Shown piece after piece: positions 1 through 9,127 of a DNA stretch of 64,000 nucleotides. Position numbers and translations under genes: made by a program. Positions within the stretch are counted from its first letter, which is position 1, and each line of letters begins with the position of its first letter. This DNA comes from Collinsella sp. An2 (GTDB taxonomy: Bacteria; Actinomycetota; Coriobacteriia; Coriobacteriales; Coriobacteriaceae), in contig NZ_NFJW01000001.1 of NCBI RefSeq assembly GCF_002160065.1, positions 186,001 to 250,000 on the forward strand, in the 5' to 3' direction. Under the pieces are notes generated by a model, which saw nothing but the letters and a program-made list of their open reading frames with translations, made no database searches and was not told the origin of the DNA.

Positions 1-142
1 CGACATGCAGTTTGCCAAGGACGTCTCGGACGACGTGACGGTGTTTCACGAGGGCAAGGTGCTCGCCGAGGGCACCATGGACGAGGTGTCGAAAAACCAG
101 ACGGTGATCGATGTGTATCTGGGACGAGGGGGCGATGCGTAG
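1..142 (+). CDS. urtD: Urea ABC transporter ATP-binding protein UrtD, C-terminal end only
   Basis: The window opens inside this gene; 46 codons up to TAG at 140-142 remain. The visible tail (DMQFAKDVSDDVTVFHEGKV, then LAEGTMDEV) is the end of an LivG/UrtD-type ABC ATPase, just after the H-loop. The assignment rests on this tail and on the next gene, urtE, whose GTG start overlaps this stop by one base, followed at once by urease genes. UrtD energises high-affinity urea uptake at the inner face of the membrane. A generic branched-chain amino acid LivG is the alternative, made less likely by the urease context. Confidence 0.75.
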   Translation, partial: DMQFAKDVSDDVTVFHEGKVLAEGTMDEVSKNQTVIDVYLGRGGDA

Positions 143-831
143 TGGCGCTCGAAATCTGTGACCTGACGGCGACCTATGGCGAGGGCACGGTGCTTCACGG
201 TGTGTCCCTTACGGCCAAGCCCGGAATGGTGACGGCGCTGGTGGGGCGCAACGGCGCCGGCAAGACCACCACGCTCAAGGCCCTCATGGGTCTGGTGACT
301 TCGCCAAGCGGCACGGTGTCGCTTGACGGGAAGGACCTCACGAAGCTTCCGGCATACGAGCGCGCCCGCGCGGGCATCGGCTACGTGCCGCAGGGACGCG
401 AGATCTTCCCGCAGCTCACCGTGAAGGAGAACCTCGAGCTGGGTATGGAGGCGAACCCCGAGGTCCGCTCCATTCCCGAGGACATCTTCGAGACCTTCCC
501 GGTGCTGAAGGAGTTTTTGGGCCGGCGCGGCGGCGACCTGTCCGGCGGCCAGCAACAGCAGCTTGCCATCGCCCGCGCGTTGGTGGCAAAGCCGCGGGTC
601 CTGGTGCTCGACGAGCCCACCGAGGGCATCCAGCCGTCCGTCATCCAGGAGATCGGCCGCGTCATCACGCGGCTCAAGCAAAACGTGGCGGTGCTGCTGG
701 TAGAGCAGTACCTGGAGTTTGCCCTCGACATCGCCGACGACGTTTATGTGATCGAGAAGGGCGAGATCGTGCAGCACGGGAAGCCCGGCGAGCTCGACGA
801 GGAGAAGCTCAAGGAGACCATGTCGCTCTAG
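142..831 (+). CDS. urtE: Urea ABC transporter ATP-binding subunit UrtE
   Basis: A 229-residue ABC ATPase of LivF/UrtE type. Walker A is GRNGAGKTT (about residues 35-43), the signature is LSGGQQQQLAIARAL and Walker B is VLVLDEPTEG; length and the IQPSVIQEI segment fit UrtE. It is the second ATPase of the UrtABCDE urea importer, which supplies substrate to the urease encoded directly downstream. The GTG start (142) overlaps the urtD stop, indicating translational coupling. LivF is the alternative family name; the adjacent urease operon decides for UrtE. Confidence 0.88.
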   Translation: MALEICDLTATYGEGTVLHGVSLTAKPGMVTALVGRNGAGKTTTLKALMGLVTSPSGTVSLDGKDLTKLPAYERARAGIGYVPQGREIFPQLTVKENLELGMEANPEVRSIPEDIFETFPVLKEFLGRRGGDLSGGQQQQLAIARALVAKPRVLVLDEPTEGIQPSVIQEIGRVITRLKQNVAVLLVEQYLEFALDIADDVYVIEKGEIVQHGKPGELDEEKLKETMSL

Positions 832-894
832 CCGGCATGGCGGGGCCCCGGGGTGCTGCTGGGGCAAAGATACGTCACACGAGAGGAGATGCGC

Positions 895-1197
895 ATGCAT
901 CTGACCGAGAAGGACCAGGAGAAGCTGCTGCTACATGTGGCCGGCGAGCTTGCGCGCGAGCGCCGGGCGCGCGGGGTGAAGCTCAACTATCCGGAGGCGG
1001 TGGCCTACATCAGCTCAGAGCTCATGGAGCGTGCGCGCGACGGCGTGGACGTGGCCGAGCTCATGAGTGCGGGGCGCGAGATCCTCACGCGTGACGACGT
1101 GATGGAAGGCGTGCCCGAGATGGTGCGCGAGGTGCAGGTCGAGGCCACGTTTCCCGACGGCACCAAGCTGGTAACCGTGCACGAGCCCATTCGTTAG
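895..1197 (+). CDS. ureA: Urease gamma subunit
   Basis: A 100-residue protein starting [17 protein letters not shown], exactly the usual UreA length. The small structural subunit assembles with UreB and UreC into the (alpha beta gamma)3 urease that hydrolyses urea to ammonia and carbamate in the cytoplasm. The ATG at 895 was chosen over upstream in-frame starts (853, 889) because it matches the family N-terminus and has GAGAGGAG at 881-888 at a proper distance; the ATG at 889 is too close to that site. First of seven urease genes in one operon. Confidence 0.96.
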   Translation: MHLTEKDQEKLLLHVAGELARERRARGVKLNYPEAVAYISSELMERARDGVDVAELMSAGREILTRDDVMEGVPEMVREVQVEATFPDGTKLVTVHEPIR

Positions 1198-1206
1198 GAG
1201 GTTGCC

Positions 1207-1653
1207 GTGAAGGTAGGAGAGACCATATGTGCCCCCGGCGAGATCGAGCTGAACGAGGGGCGTGAGACGCGAGAGCTCACCGTGACCAATCGGGGCGACC
1301 GCCCGGTCCAGGTGGGGTCACATGTCCATTTCTTCGAGGTGAACCGCTGCCTGGACTTCGACCGGGCGTCGGCCTATGGATACCGGCTCGACGTGCCGTC
1401 GGGCACTTCCATGCGCTTCGAGTCGGGGGAGACGTATCGCGTGCGCCTGACCCAGATCGGCGGGGCACGCCGCGTCTTTGGCCTGAACGGCCTCACGCAG
1501 GGCTCGCTCGACGAGGTCGGCTCCCTTGACCGGGCGCTGGGCCGTGCCGAGGAGCGCGGGTTTTTGACCTATGAGGAAGGCGTCGCCGTGGGATTTGACG
1601 GCAAGCGCTACACGCTGGGCGGCTCCGGCGTGTCGACAGGACGGGAGGCGTGA
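1207..1653 (+). CDS. ureB: Urease beta subunit
   Basis: A 148-residue UreB, with the family opening of a GEI motif followed by NEGR and the core [20 protein letters not shown]. It starts at GTG 1207 behind TAGGAGG. The C-terminal extension after the beta-barrel is longer than in the shortest UreB proteins (about 100 residues) but within the bacterial range. It is separate from UreA, unlike the fused Helicobacter form. The stop overlaps the ureC start region. Confidence 0.96.
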   Translation: MKVGETICAPGEIELNEGRETRELTVTNRGDRPVQVGSHVHFFEVNRCLDFDRASAYGYRLDVPSGTSMRFESGETYRVRLTQIGGARRVFGLNGLTQGSLDEVGSLDRALGRAEERGFLTYEEGVAVGFDGKRYTLGGSGVSTGREA

Positions 1654-1655
1654 GC

Positions 1656-3377
1656 ATGGCGACGCGAATAAGCCGCGAGACCTATGCCTCGATGTACGGC
1701 CCCACGGTGGGCGACAAGGTGCGGCTTGCCGATACCGACTTGGTGATCGAGGTCGAGCGCGACCTGACGGTCTACGGAGACGAGGCCAAGTTCGGCGGCG
1801 GCAAGACGCTGCGCGACGGCATGGGCCAGTCGGTGAACACCACGTCTGCAGACGGTGACTTGGACCTTGTCATCACCAACGCGCTCATCCTCGACTACAC
1901 CGGCATCTACAAGGCGGACATCGGCGTCAAGGACGGCCGCATCGTCGGCATCGGGCACGCGGGCAACCCCGACGTCATGGACGGGGTCACACCGGGTATG
2001 ACGGTGGGCGCCTCGACCGAGGCGCTTGCCGGCGAGGGCCTTATCGTGACGGCCGGCGGCGTGGACACCCATATCCACTTCATCTCGCCCACACAGATCG
2101 GTTGCGCGCTCATGAGCGGCGTCACCACCATGATCGGCGGCGGAACAGGCCCTGCCGACGGCACCAACGCCGTCACCTCCACGCCGGGCCCCTGGAACAT
2201 CGAGATGATGCTGCGCGCCGCCGAGGCCTATCCGGTGAACCTGGGCTTTCTGGGCAAGGGCAACTGCTCGGCCGTGCCTCCGCTCGCCGAGCAGATCGAG
2301 GCCGGCGCCATCGGTCTCAAGGTGCACGAGGACTGGGGAGCCACCCCTGCGGCGATCGACTGCGCCCTGCGCGTCGCCGACGAGTACGACGTACAGGTGG
2401 CCATCCATACCGACACGCTCAACGAATGCGGCTGCGTGGAGGACACCGTGGCCGCCATCGGTGGGCGCACCATCCACACCTACCACACCGAGGGCGCGGG
2501 CGGCGGCCATGCGCCGGACATCATGCGCATCGCGGGCGAGCCCAACGTCCTGCCGAGCTCCACGAACCCCACGATGCCCTTTACGGTGAACACCCTCGAC
2601 GAGCACCTGGACATGCTCATGGTGTGCCATCACCTGGACAGCCGCATTCCCGAAGACGTGGCGTTCGCCGACAGCCGCATCCGTCCCGAGACCATCGCGG
2701 CCGAGGACGTCATGCACGACCTGGGCGTGTTCTCCATGATGAGTTCGGACTCGCAGGCCATGGGGCGCGTGGGCGAGGTTATTACCCGCACCTGGCAGAC
2801 CGCGTCCAAGATGCGTACCCAGCGCGGCCCGCTGCCCGAGGACGAGGGCCGCGGCAACGACAACTTCCGCGCCCGCCGCTATGTGGCGAAGTACACCATC
2901 AACCCGGCGATCACGCACGGCGTCGCGCACCAGGTGGGATCGGTCGAGGTGGGCAAGCTCGCCGATCTGGTGCTGTGGGATCCGCGCTTCTTTGGCGTGG
3001 TACCCGAGATCGTGGTGAAGGGCGGCATGATCTGCGCGGCGCGCATGGGAGACGCGAACGCGTCGATCCCCACCACGCAGCCGGTCATGATGCGCACGAT
3101 GTTTGGCGCGGACGGGCTCGCTCGGGCGCAGAGCTGCATCACGTTTGTCTCGCGCGCGGCGCTCGACGCCGGTGTGCGCGACCGGCTTGGCCTGGCGCGT
3201 CGCGTGGAGGCTGTGGAGGGCTGCCGTGGCATCGGCAAGGCCGACATGCGCCTCAACGATCGCACGCCTGCGATTTCGGTCGATCCCGAGACGTACGAGG
3301 TGCGTGTCGACGGCGAGGTCATTACCTGCGAGCCTGCGGACCGCTTGCCGCTCGCACAGCTGTATCACCTGTTTTAG
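1656..3377 (+). CDS. ureC: Urease alpha (catalytic) subunit
   Basis: A 573-residue catalytic subunit. Nickel and active-site elements are all present: HIHF (two nickel histidines), the carbamylated lysine context [31 protein letters not shown], the flap [20 protein letters not shown], and [20 protein letters not shown] with the metal-binding aspartate. The enzyme should therefore be functional. ATG 1656 ([21 protein letters not shown]) is preferred; GTG 1650 is possible and overlaps the ureB stop. Confidence 0.98.
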   Translation: MATRISRETYASMYGPTVGDKVRLADTDLVIEVERDLTVYGDEAKFGGGKTLRDGMGQSVNTTSADGDLDLVITNALILDYTGIYKADIGVKDGRIVGIGHAGNPDVMDGVTPGMTVGASTEALAGEGLIVTAGGVDTHIHFISPTQIGCALMSGVTTMIGGGTGPADGTNAVTSTPGPWNIEMMLRAAEAYPVNLGFLGKGNCSAVPPLAEQIEAGAIGLKVHEDWGATPAAIDCALRVADEYDVQVAIHTDTLNECGCVEDTVAAIGGRTIHTYHTEGAGGGHAPDIMRIAGEPNVLPSSTNPTMPFTVNTLDEHLDMLMVCHHLDSRIPEDVAFADSRIRPETIAAEDVMHDLGVFSMMSSDSQAMGRVGEVITRTWQTASKMRTQRGPLPEDEGRGNDNFRARRYVAKYTINPAITHGVAHQVGSVEVGKLADLVLWDPRFFGVVPEIVVKGGMICAARMGDANASIPTTQPVMMRTMFGADGLARAQSCITFVSRAALDAGVRDRLGLARRVEAVEGCRGIGKADMRLNDRTPAISVDPETYEVRVDGEVITCEPADRLPLAQLYHLF

Positions 3378-3397
3378 TGAAAGGACGGAGGACTGCG

Positions 3398-4000
3398 ATG
3401 CTCTGCGAGAAGATCATCGGCTCCCTAAACGACGGGGTCACCCACGCTGCGCTTGCGGCGCAGATGGGCGCCTATACCGTGGAGGAAGTTCCCTTCGCGT
3501 GGTTCGAGACGCATCGGCGCATCAATCGCAAGACGGGTGAGAACGGCACGGAAGTCGGTATTCGTCTGGACGACGAGGCGGCGCGGCGCGGCATTCACGA
3601 CGGAGACGTGCTAGGCGTGAACGTGGCTCGCTGCCATGTGCTGGTGGCGCATGTCGAGTCGGCATCGGCTATCGTGGCCGAGGTTGCGCCCGGCGATGTG
3701 ACGGCCGCCGCGCGCCTGGCATGGACGGTGGGCAACACGCACACACCGCTCTTTGCCGGCGACGGCGAGGGGTCCTTCCTGGTTCCGTGGTCCGAGCCGC
3801 TCAAGGTGGCCTTGGAGCAGCTGCCAGGCGTGCAGGTGCACGAGCGCGACGTTCTGCTGGATTCCGCGCGTCAGCTGTCGACGGGCGGCGGACACGGACA
3901 CGGCCATGCTCACGCTCACGGCCACGTTCATGGTCATGGCGACGCTCATGCCCACGAGCACGGCGAGGACGTTCCGGTGCCTGCCGAGGTTGCGCAGTGA
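3398..4000 (+). CDS. ureE: Urease accessory protein UreE, nickel metallochaperone
   Basis: A 200-residue UreE that delivers nickel to the UreG/UreF/UreD-apourease complex. The N-terminal domain is followed by the metal-binding domain with GDVLGVNVARCHVLVAHV and the GNTHTPLF motif. The C-terminus has a long His-rich tail (about residues 165-191, alternating GHGHAHAH), which in this family stores and sequesters nickel. ATG 3398 follows AAGGACGGAGG. The stop codon overlaps the ureF GTG start. Confidence 0.95.
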   Translation: MLCEKIIGSLNDGVTHAALAAQMGAYTVEEVPFAWFETHRRINRKTGENGTEVGIRLDDEAARRGIHDGDVLGVNVARCHVLVAHVESASAIVAEVAPGDVTAAARLAWTVGNTHTPLFAGDGEGSFLVPWSEPLKVALEQLPGVQVHERDVLLDSARQLSTGGGHGHGHAHAHGHVHGHGDAHAHEHGEDVPVPAEVAQ

Positions 4001-4677
4001 CGGCGGACCTCCTGCTTATGCAGGTGACCGACTCGACCTTTCCCATCGGCGCCTACGCACATTCCTTTGGGCTTGAGACCTACGTGACATGCGGCGTGGT
4101 CGCCGACGAGTCCTCTGCGGAGCGGTATGTGCGCCGTCAGCTTGCAGGGCCCCTCACCTATACGGAGCTTCTGGGGATGCGGCTGGCCTTCGAACGCGCC
4201 GGCAACAGCGATGTGCCCGGCGTGCTTGGGCTCGAGGCGACGATTGCCGCCCACCGTGTTCCGTGCGAGCTGCGGGAGGCCTCGCAGCGTCTTGCGGCGC
4301 GTTTCTGCCGCATGGTGCCCGAGCTGTTGGGTGAGTCTGCGGCCAAGCGCTTCGCCCGCTATGCGGACGCCGGCGGGGTGCATGCCGTCAACGTTGCCTA
4401 TGGCGTGTTCGCCCAGGTCGCAGGCATACCGCTGGAAGATCTGCTGCGACGCTACCTCTATACGCAGGTATCGGCTATGGTGACTACCTGCGTCAAGGCG
4501 GTGCCGCTCAGCCAGACCGCGGGCCAGCGGATACTGCGGCAAAGCTATGAGTCCCAGCAGGATGCCGTCGCGCGGGCGCTTGCCGCCTCTGAGGGCGACC
4601 TTTGCCGGTCGTTTCCCGGTTTTGACATTCGATCCATCGAGCACGAGACGCTCTACACGCGTCTCTATATGAGTTGA
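3997..4677 (+). CDS. ureF: Urease accessory protein UreF
   Basis: A 226-residue, all-helical UreF, with the family landmarks LLLMQVTDSTFPIGAYAHSFGLE at the start and DIRSIEHETLYTRLYMS at the end. UreF gates GTP hydrolysis by UreG during nickel insertion. The start is GTG 3997, in a GTGA overlap with the ureE stop; the longer upstream reading frame is ureE read out of frame. Confidence 0.95.
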   Translation: MTADLLLMQVTDSTFPIGAYAHSFGLETYVTCGVVADESSAERYVRRQLAGPLTYTELLGMRLAFERAGNSDVPGVLGLEATIAAHRVPCELREASQRLAARFCRMVPELLGESAAKRFARYADAGGVHAVNVAYGVFAQVAGIPLEDLLRRYLYTQVSAMVTTCVKAVPLSQTAGQRILRQSYESQQDAVARALAASEGDLCRSFPGFDIRSIEHETLYTRLYMS

Positions 4678-4692
4678 TGATAGGAGCCAGCC

Positions 4693-5307
4693 ATGGCATA
4701 CGTTCGCATTGGTGTCGCGGGCCCGGTGGGGTCGGGCAAGACCGCGCTTATCGAGGCGCTTACCCGCCGCATGGCCTCTCGGTACAGTATCGGTGTGGTC
4801 ACCAACGACATCTATACCAAGGAGGACGCCGAGTTTCTTGCTAAGAATTCGGTGCTCCCGCTCGACCGCATCGTGGGCGTGGAAACCGGCGGCTGCCCGC
4901 ATACGGCGATCCGCGAGGACGCCAGCATGAATCTCGAGGCTGTCGAGCACATGGTGGCACAGCATCCCGATATCCAGATCATGTTCATCGAGAGCGGTGG
5001 CGACAACCTGTCGGCAACCTTTTCTCCCGAGCTGGCCGACGCGACGATCTTTGTGATTGACGTGTCTGAGGGCGATAAGATTCCGCGCAAGGGTGGCCCG
5101 GGTATCACGCGGAGCGACCTTCTGGTGATCAACAAGATCGACCTCGCGCCGTACGTTGGGGCGAGCCTTGAGGTGATGGACCGCGACTCCCGCAGGATGC
5201 GCGGCGAGCGTCCCTTCGTCTTCACGAACATCCGCGCCGGCGAGGGCGTCGACGAGATTGAGCAATGGATTCGGTGCAACGTGCTGCTTGAAGGGCTTGA
5301 CGCATGA
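4693..5307 (+). CDS. ureG: Urease accessory GTPase UreG
   Basis: A 204-residue SIMIBI-class GTPase. The P-loop is [10 protein letters not shown] (about residues 10-19), then [16 protein letters not shown], the metal-binding [19 protein letters not shown] (Cys-Pro-His), the [17 protein letters not shown] segment and the base-recognition [11 protein letters not shown]. It couples GTP hydrolysis to nickel delivery. ATG 4693 follows GATAGGAG. The stop overlaps the ureD start by four bases. Confidence 0.97.
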   Translation: MAYVRIGVAGPVGSGKTALIEALTRRMASRYSIGVVTNDIYTKEDAEFLAKNSVLPLDRIVGVETGGCPHTAIREDASMNLEAVEHMVAQHPDIQIMFIESGGDNLSATFSPELADATIFVIDVSEGDKIPRKGGPGITRSDLLVINKIDLAPYVGASLEVMDRDSRRMRGERPFVFTNIRAGEGVDEIEQWIRCNVLLEGLDA

Positions 5308-6395
5308 GCACGGCGGCGCGTAACCGCTACGGTCGCATCTCCCGGCTTGAGCTTACGGCAGAACGTTCGGGCGACCGGACCGTGCTGTGCCGCGCCTACG
5401 CCACCTCGCCGTTTCGCATTATGAAGCCGTTCGGCGGCGATGCTGCGGAGGGGCGGGATGTGCGTGTGGGTCAGGATGACGCCGCCGCCGTGGCGGGCCT
5501 GGACGCGCTTGCGGGCCGGGGTGACGCGCCGGCTGCCGGGCAGGACGCGCTTGCGGGCCGGGACAGCGCTGCGATGGAGCGCGCAGGACAGGGCACCGAC
5601 GACCCCTCCTTCTTGCAGGTCATGGCCATGAGCTCGTCTGCCGGACTCCTCGCCGGAGACGAACAGCGGCTGAGCATCGAGGTGGGCCGCGACGCGGCGC
5701 TTTCAGTCGAAACGCAGGCCTTCGAGCGGGTGCATCGCATGGAAGAGGGCTGCGCGCGCCGATCGGTGGCGATTGCTGTCGACCATGGGGCGCGTCTGCG
5801 TTTCATGCAGCAGCCGGTAGTTCCCTATGCCGACTCGTGCTTCGTGGGAACAACGAACATCGCCCTTCAGGACGCGACCTCGGCCATAGCCTTTGGCGAG
5901 GTGCTTTGCTGCGGGCGTGTTGCACGGGGTGAGCGCTTCGCCTTCACGCGGTTCGAGAATCGTATCTCCCTGTGCGTGGGAAAGACGCCGATCTATGCCG
6001 ACACCACGGTGCTCGACCCGCGAGATGGCCTGGAAGATCTGGGCATGTTTGAGGGATTCACCCATTTGGGAACGCTGGTGGTCATAGCTCCCTGGCTTAC
6101 TGATACTGCCTTTGAGGAGGTTCGTGAACATCTTGCCCTGCTCTGCGGGGAGGGGAGCGCGCCCGGTGGATTGCGTAGCAGGCGTGAGGCCTCCAGCGGA
6201 GAGGAGCCCGCGTACAGGCCCCGCTTTCTGGGCGGCGTGACGCATCTGGGCACCGTCGAGGGAGCTACCGGATGGGCGGTCAAGCTGTTTGGCATGCAAG
6301 CGCCCGAGCTTCAAACGGTGTTGGATGGCGTCGCGGCCCAGTGTGGCTTTGCCGACGGCTTTCGTCGGATCGGTTCGAGTTCGGTCGGCGTGTAG
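5304..6395 (+). CDS. ureD: Urease accessory protein UreD (UreH) with a low-complexity insertion
   Basis: A 363-residue scaffold protein that binds apourease and recruits UreF/UreG. The family core is clear: [62 protein letters not shown] and a C-terminal GCGF-like region. About residues 47-103 carry an Ala/Gly/Asp-rich segment not normal for UreD, with the peptide DALAGR twice, matching a DNA repeat at about 5502-5520 and 5544-5562. This makes the protein longer than the usual 260-300 residues. It is last in the operon; no clear terminator is seen after it. Confidence 0.92.
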   Translation: MSTAARNRYGRISRLELTAERSGDRTVLCRAYATSPFRIMKPFGGDAAEGRDVRVGQDDAAAVAGLDALAGRGDAPAAGQDALAGRDSAAMERAGQGTDDPSFLQVMAMSSSAGLLAGDEQRLSIEVGRDAALSVETQAFERVHRMEEGCARRSVAIAVDHGARLRFMQQPVVPYADSCFVGTTNIALQDATSAIAFGEVLCCGRVARGERFAFTRFENRISLCVGKTPIYADTTVLDPRDGLEDLGMFEGFTHLGTLVVIAPWLTDTAFEEVREHLALLCGEGSAPGGLRSRREASSGEEPAYRPRFLGGVTHLGTVEGATGWAVKLFGMQAPELQTVLDGVAAQCGFADGFRRIGSSSVGV

Positions 6396-6555
6396 TAGCG
6401 TTGGCGCATGGTGGCAGGTCGATATGGCCATAAGGGGCGGCGATGCCCAGGTAAGCGTCGGATCTTTGCGGACGGTGGCGCGTTACGGTTGCCGGGGTTG
6501 TTCTGGCACACTTCGTGGATGCGCAAGAAAGTCTCGCACAACAGATGAACTCTGG

Positions 6556-6561
6556 TATACT
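6556..6561 (+). promoter_or_regulatory. -10 box of the tRNA-Glu promoter
   Basis: TATACT lies 11 bases before the first base of tRNA-Glu, the expected place for a sigma-70-type -10 element. No convincing -35 box is seen. Confidence 0.55.
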
Positions 6562-6572
6562 CTGTGAGCACT

Positions 6573-6649
6573 GTCCCCATCGTCTAGCGGTCTAGGACGT
6601 CGCCCTTTCAAGGCGAAGATCGCGGGTTCGAACCCCGCTGGGGGCACCA
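6573..6649 (+). tRNA. tRNA-Glu (anticodon TTC), CCA encoded
   Basis: A complete cloverleaf. The acceptor stem GTCCCCA pairs with TGGGGGC, the anticodon loop CTTTCAA gives TTC, the T arm is GCGGGTTCGAACCCCGC, and discriminator A is followed by encoded CCA (6647-6649). It is the insertion target of the prophage: the phage attachment core begins 11 bases after the CCA, and the 3' end of the phage integrase is read on the opposite strand through most of this gene. Confidence 0.97.
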
Positions 6650-8106
6650 CGCGAACACAGTGCGAACCCACCGCCGGGTTCGCACTTTTTTTGTGCCTCG
6701 AGCGCGAAGCGTATTTCCGCCAGATCTCCAACCTCGTCGCGGAAGTTGAAGCGCAGAAGAACGCAGTCCTCGAACAGGTAAGCCTCCCTGACAACGGCGC
6801 CAAATATCACGTCCTCGTCCGTCCGGTCGAACCCGTGCATCATGAACCCCACGATGTCATCCTCCGTGACCTCGCAAATCTGGCTCGCGAGGATTCCCCG
6901 GCGGTTGTGCAGGTTCTTCAGCTGTAGCTTTATCTCCTCGTTCCTGGAAACCATCTCGTCGTTCACGAAGCCCCTCATCGCAGCACTGGTGAGGTTGTGC
7001 TGCTCGCGCTCAAGCGCCGCGATCTGCTCCTCGACGGCATCCATCTCAGCCTGCTCCTCGCCGGGCTGCGCGTAGGCCTCGATGATGCGGTGGGCCATCA
7101 TGCGCATCTTCTCCTCGTCCGAACATACCTCCAGAACGGCCTCGGCTATGGAGTCCTCCACAAGTTCCCTGCGCACCCACGGGCGCCCGCAGCCCCCGTT
7201 CTCCTTGCACGCGTAGTAGTGGTAGCGCTTGCCCTTCTTCCCAGTCCCTGCGGTGCCGTGCATGGGCATCCCGCAGAACCCGCAGTAGAGCTTGCCCGTG
7301 AGTCTGTAAACGTCCCAGTTCTCGTTGGCCCTGCGCTTCTTGGGGACAACGGCCTGTGACTTCGCGAACGTTGCCTTGTCCACGATCTGCGGCATGCCGC
7401 CTTCGACCTCTATCCCGCCCCACGAGTAAAGTCCGGTGTAGGCTCGCTTGTTCAGGATGCGCCACGCCCAGTTGTAGTCCACCGGGCGTCCGGTCGTGGT
7501 TGTCCAGCCCCTCTGGGCCATCTCTCGGGCTATGGAGTTGACGCTGTGGCCATGGATGTGCATCTGGAACATCTCGCGCACGCAGGCGGCCTCTGCGTCG
7601 TTTATAACGTACCTTCTGGTGTCCGGGTCGGTGTCGTACCCGAAGATGCGGTAGCCGTTGTTCTGGGCCTTCAGGGCGTTGCCCTCCATGCCCCTACGTA
7701 CCTTGCGCGCCAAGTCCCTCACGTAGTACTCGCTCAGCAGTTCGAGCATACCCTCCTGCAACCCGCCCTCGGGGGTGTCCTCGACCTTCTCCGAGGCCGA
7801 GAGGACGCGCACGCCGCACTCGCGGAGCATCTTCTTGTAGGTCGCGGAGTCGTACCTGTCTCGGGAGAACCTGTCGAACATGTAGACAACGACGTAATCG
7901 CTCTCCGGCGCGTTGGCTATCATGCGCCGGAACTCAGGCCTGTGGTCGGTCTTCCCGGAGAGCGCATAGTCCGCGTATTCCGCAACTATGGCGATGTTCT
8001 CAGCCTTGCAGTAGTCCCTGCACACGCGCAGCTGATCGTCAATCGATGCCTCGCGCTGCTTGTCGCTGGAGTAGCGGGCGTACAGCACGGCCGTCTTCTG
8101 TGTCAT
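6592..8106 (-). CDS. int: Prophage large serine integrase
   Basis: A 504-residue large serine recombinase. The resolvase domain holds the catalytic serine in AVLYARYSSDKQREASIDDQ, plus VVVYMFDRFSRDRYD. A recombinase domain follows (NDAEAACVREMFQMHIHGHS), then a zinc ribbon (CGFCGMP with CKENGGCG) and a coiled coil (about residues 345-400) that controls directionality in this family. The start is ATG 8106 behind GGGGAAAGG on the minus strand. Its last 19 or so codons are read antisense through tRNA-Glu, so the C-terminal tail is made from host DNA in the lysogen. Confidence 0.95.
   Translation of the reverse strand: MTQKTAVLYARYSSDKQREASIDDQLRVCRDYCKAENIAIVAEYADYALSGKTDHRPEFRRMIANAPESDYVVVYMFDRFSRDRYDSATYKKMLRECGVRVLSASEKVEDTPEGGLQEGMLELLSEYYVRDLARKVRRGMEGNALKAQNNGYRIFGYDTDPDTRRYVINDAEAACVREMFQMHIHGHSVNSIAREMAQRGWTTTTGRPVDYNWAWRILNKRAYTGLYSWGGIEVEGGMPQIVDKATFAKSQAVVPKKRRANENWDVYRLTGKLYCGFCGMPMHGTAGTGKKGKRYHYYACKENGGCGRPWVRRELVEDSIAEAVLEVCSDEEKMRMMAHRIIEAYAQPGEEQAEMDAVEEQIAALEREQHNLTSAAMRGFVNDEMVSRNEEIKLQLKNLHNRRGILASQICEVTEDDIVGFMMHGFDRTDEDVIFGAVVREAYLFEDCVLLRFNFRDEVGDLAEIRFALEAQKKCEPGGGFALCSRGAPSGVRTRDLRLERATS
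6660..6669. other. Left prophage attachment core (attL), 10-bp repeat
   Basis: GTGCGAACCC occurs here and again at 42177-42186, the other end of the prophage. In both places GCACCA lies exactly ten bases upstream (at attL this is the tRNA end). The core is the left arm of a terminator hairpin at both junctions. The repeat and the hairpins are seen directly; its role as crossover site for the serine integrase next to it is inferred. Confidence 0.7.
6660..6692 (+). terminator. Terminator of tRNA-Glu built from the attL core plus phage DNA
   Basis: A perfect 10-bp stem, GTGCGAACCC with GGGTTCGCAC, has a six-base loop (ACCGCC) and is followed by seven T. The left arm is the attachment core and the right arm belongs to the phage, so the inserted phage appears to restore a terminator to the tRNA it displaced from its own. 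Confidence 0.8.
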
Positions 8107-8187
8107 AATTCGGTTGCCCCTTTCCGCACATGGGGTATTCACAGCCCCGGCGCTTGTCTGGCAGGACGTACGCGCCGGGGCGTTTCT

Positions 8188-8856
8188 CTATTGCTGCCTG
8201 GCAGAGAGAATCAGGTCGAGGCAGGACATCGCCTCCTGCATCGACTCGACGGCCTTTCGGTAGTCGTTGCTCTTAGTCTTCGTCGGCTTCGAGATGTAAG
8301 TGACGATGGCGCACGGCATATCGAAGTCGTTCAGGTCGATTCTCAGCGCCATGGTGTTCACGACCTTCTTCTGCTGGCGCTTCCCGCCCAGCGCGCCGAC
8401 CACGGCGCCGACTCCGCCCAAGAGAAGCCCGCCGACGGCCGCCGCGCCAATCGTGCCGCCCTGGATTTCGTCATCATCCTGAAGGACGGAATATCCTCGA
8501 ATATCGGAGAACGAGACGATGTAATCCTGCGGCTTCATGGCCGCTTCGGCTGCGAGCGAAATGCCGGCGGTCATCATCGCCAGCGTTGCCTTGCCGGCAA
8601 CGCCGAGGGCGCCTGACTTCTTCTTGATCTTTGCCGTCGCGTGGCGAATCTTCAGAAGCTGCGCGTCCTTGTCGATGGACAGATCTCCGAAGCGCCTAGT
8701 CTCGTGAAAGCTGTTTTCGATGGCCTTGAGGGCAGCCTTCTCCTCCTTCTTCTCGATTGAGGCCTGCTTTGCCTCGTCGGCCTTCTGTATCGCGGCGTCA
8801 GCGGCCATGCCGGCTGCGTTGACAGCCATTTCCTTCGCCTTGTCAAATAGACCCAT
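8188..8856 (-). CDS. Putative phage membrane-associated accessory protein, unknown function
   Basis: Not recognised. A 222-residue protein with a charged, coiled-coil-prone N-terminus (about residues 1-50, Ala/Lys/Glu-rich), a middle domain, and a Gly/Ala-rich hydrophobic stretch (GTIGAAAVGGLLLGGVGAV) resembling a glycine-zipper membrane segment. The start ATG 8856 (MGLFDKAKEMAVNAAG) follows GGGAGAG. It sits between integrase and repressor, where temperate phages often place lysogenic-conversion or superinfection-exclusion genes. That role is inference from position only. Confidence 0.6.
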   Translation of the reverse strand: MGLFDKAKEMAVNAAGMAADAAIQKADEAKQASIEKKEEKAALKAIENSFHETRRFGDLSIDKDAQLLKIRHATAKIKKKSGALGVAGKATLAMMTAGISLAAEAAMKPQDYIVSFSDIRGYSVLQDDDEIQGGTIGAAAVGGLLLGGVGAVVGALGGKRQQKKVVNTMALRIDLNDFDMPCAIVTYISKPTKTKSNDYRKAVESMQEAMSCLDLILSARQQ

Positions 8857-8887
8857 GTGACTCTCCCATCTAATCGAAAACAAACAG

Positions 8888-9097
8888 TTACTGCTCTTCT
8901 TGGAACTTCCTGAAGTCATCAACGGTCATTCCAAGAGCGTCGATAATCGCGCATGCCTTAGCCCATGTCGGCTCTTTGATCTTCCCGTTTAGCAGCTTTG
9001 AAATATATGGGGCATTAACGCCGCTCTTCTCAACGAGGTCTTTGGCTTCCATCGAGCGTTCGTCCATAGCCTTTCTGACGGCATCTGCAAACGTCAC
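8888..9097 (-). CDS. XRE-family (CI-like) repressor
   Basis: A 69-residue single-domain helix-turn-helix protein; AKDLVEKSGVNAPYISKLLN is the HTH. There is no C-terminal peptidase or dimerisation domain, so induction would not be by LexA-like self-cleavage. It is transcribed away from the cro-like gene, with four operator-like palindromes between them, which makes it the likely lysogeny repressor. Confidence 0.85.
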   Translation of the reverse strand: MTFADAVRKAMDERSMEAKDLVEKSGVNAPYISKLLNGKIKEPTWAKACAIIDALGMTVDDFRKFQEEQ

Positions 9098-9127
9098 GGT
9101 GGCCCCCTTTCCTTCTGTACACGCAAG

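Noticed and set aside
1608-3368. 586-residue open frame antisense to ureC
   Set aside because: GC-rich shadow of a certain urease gene; Arg/His/Val-biased composition and no family features.
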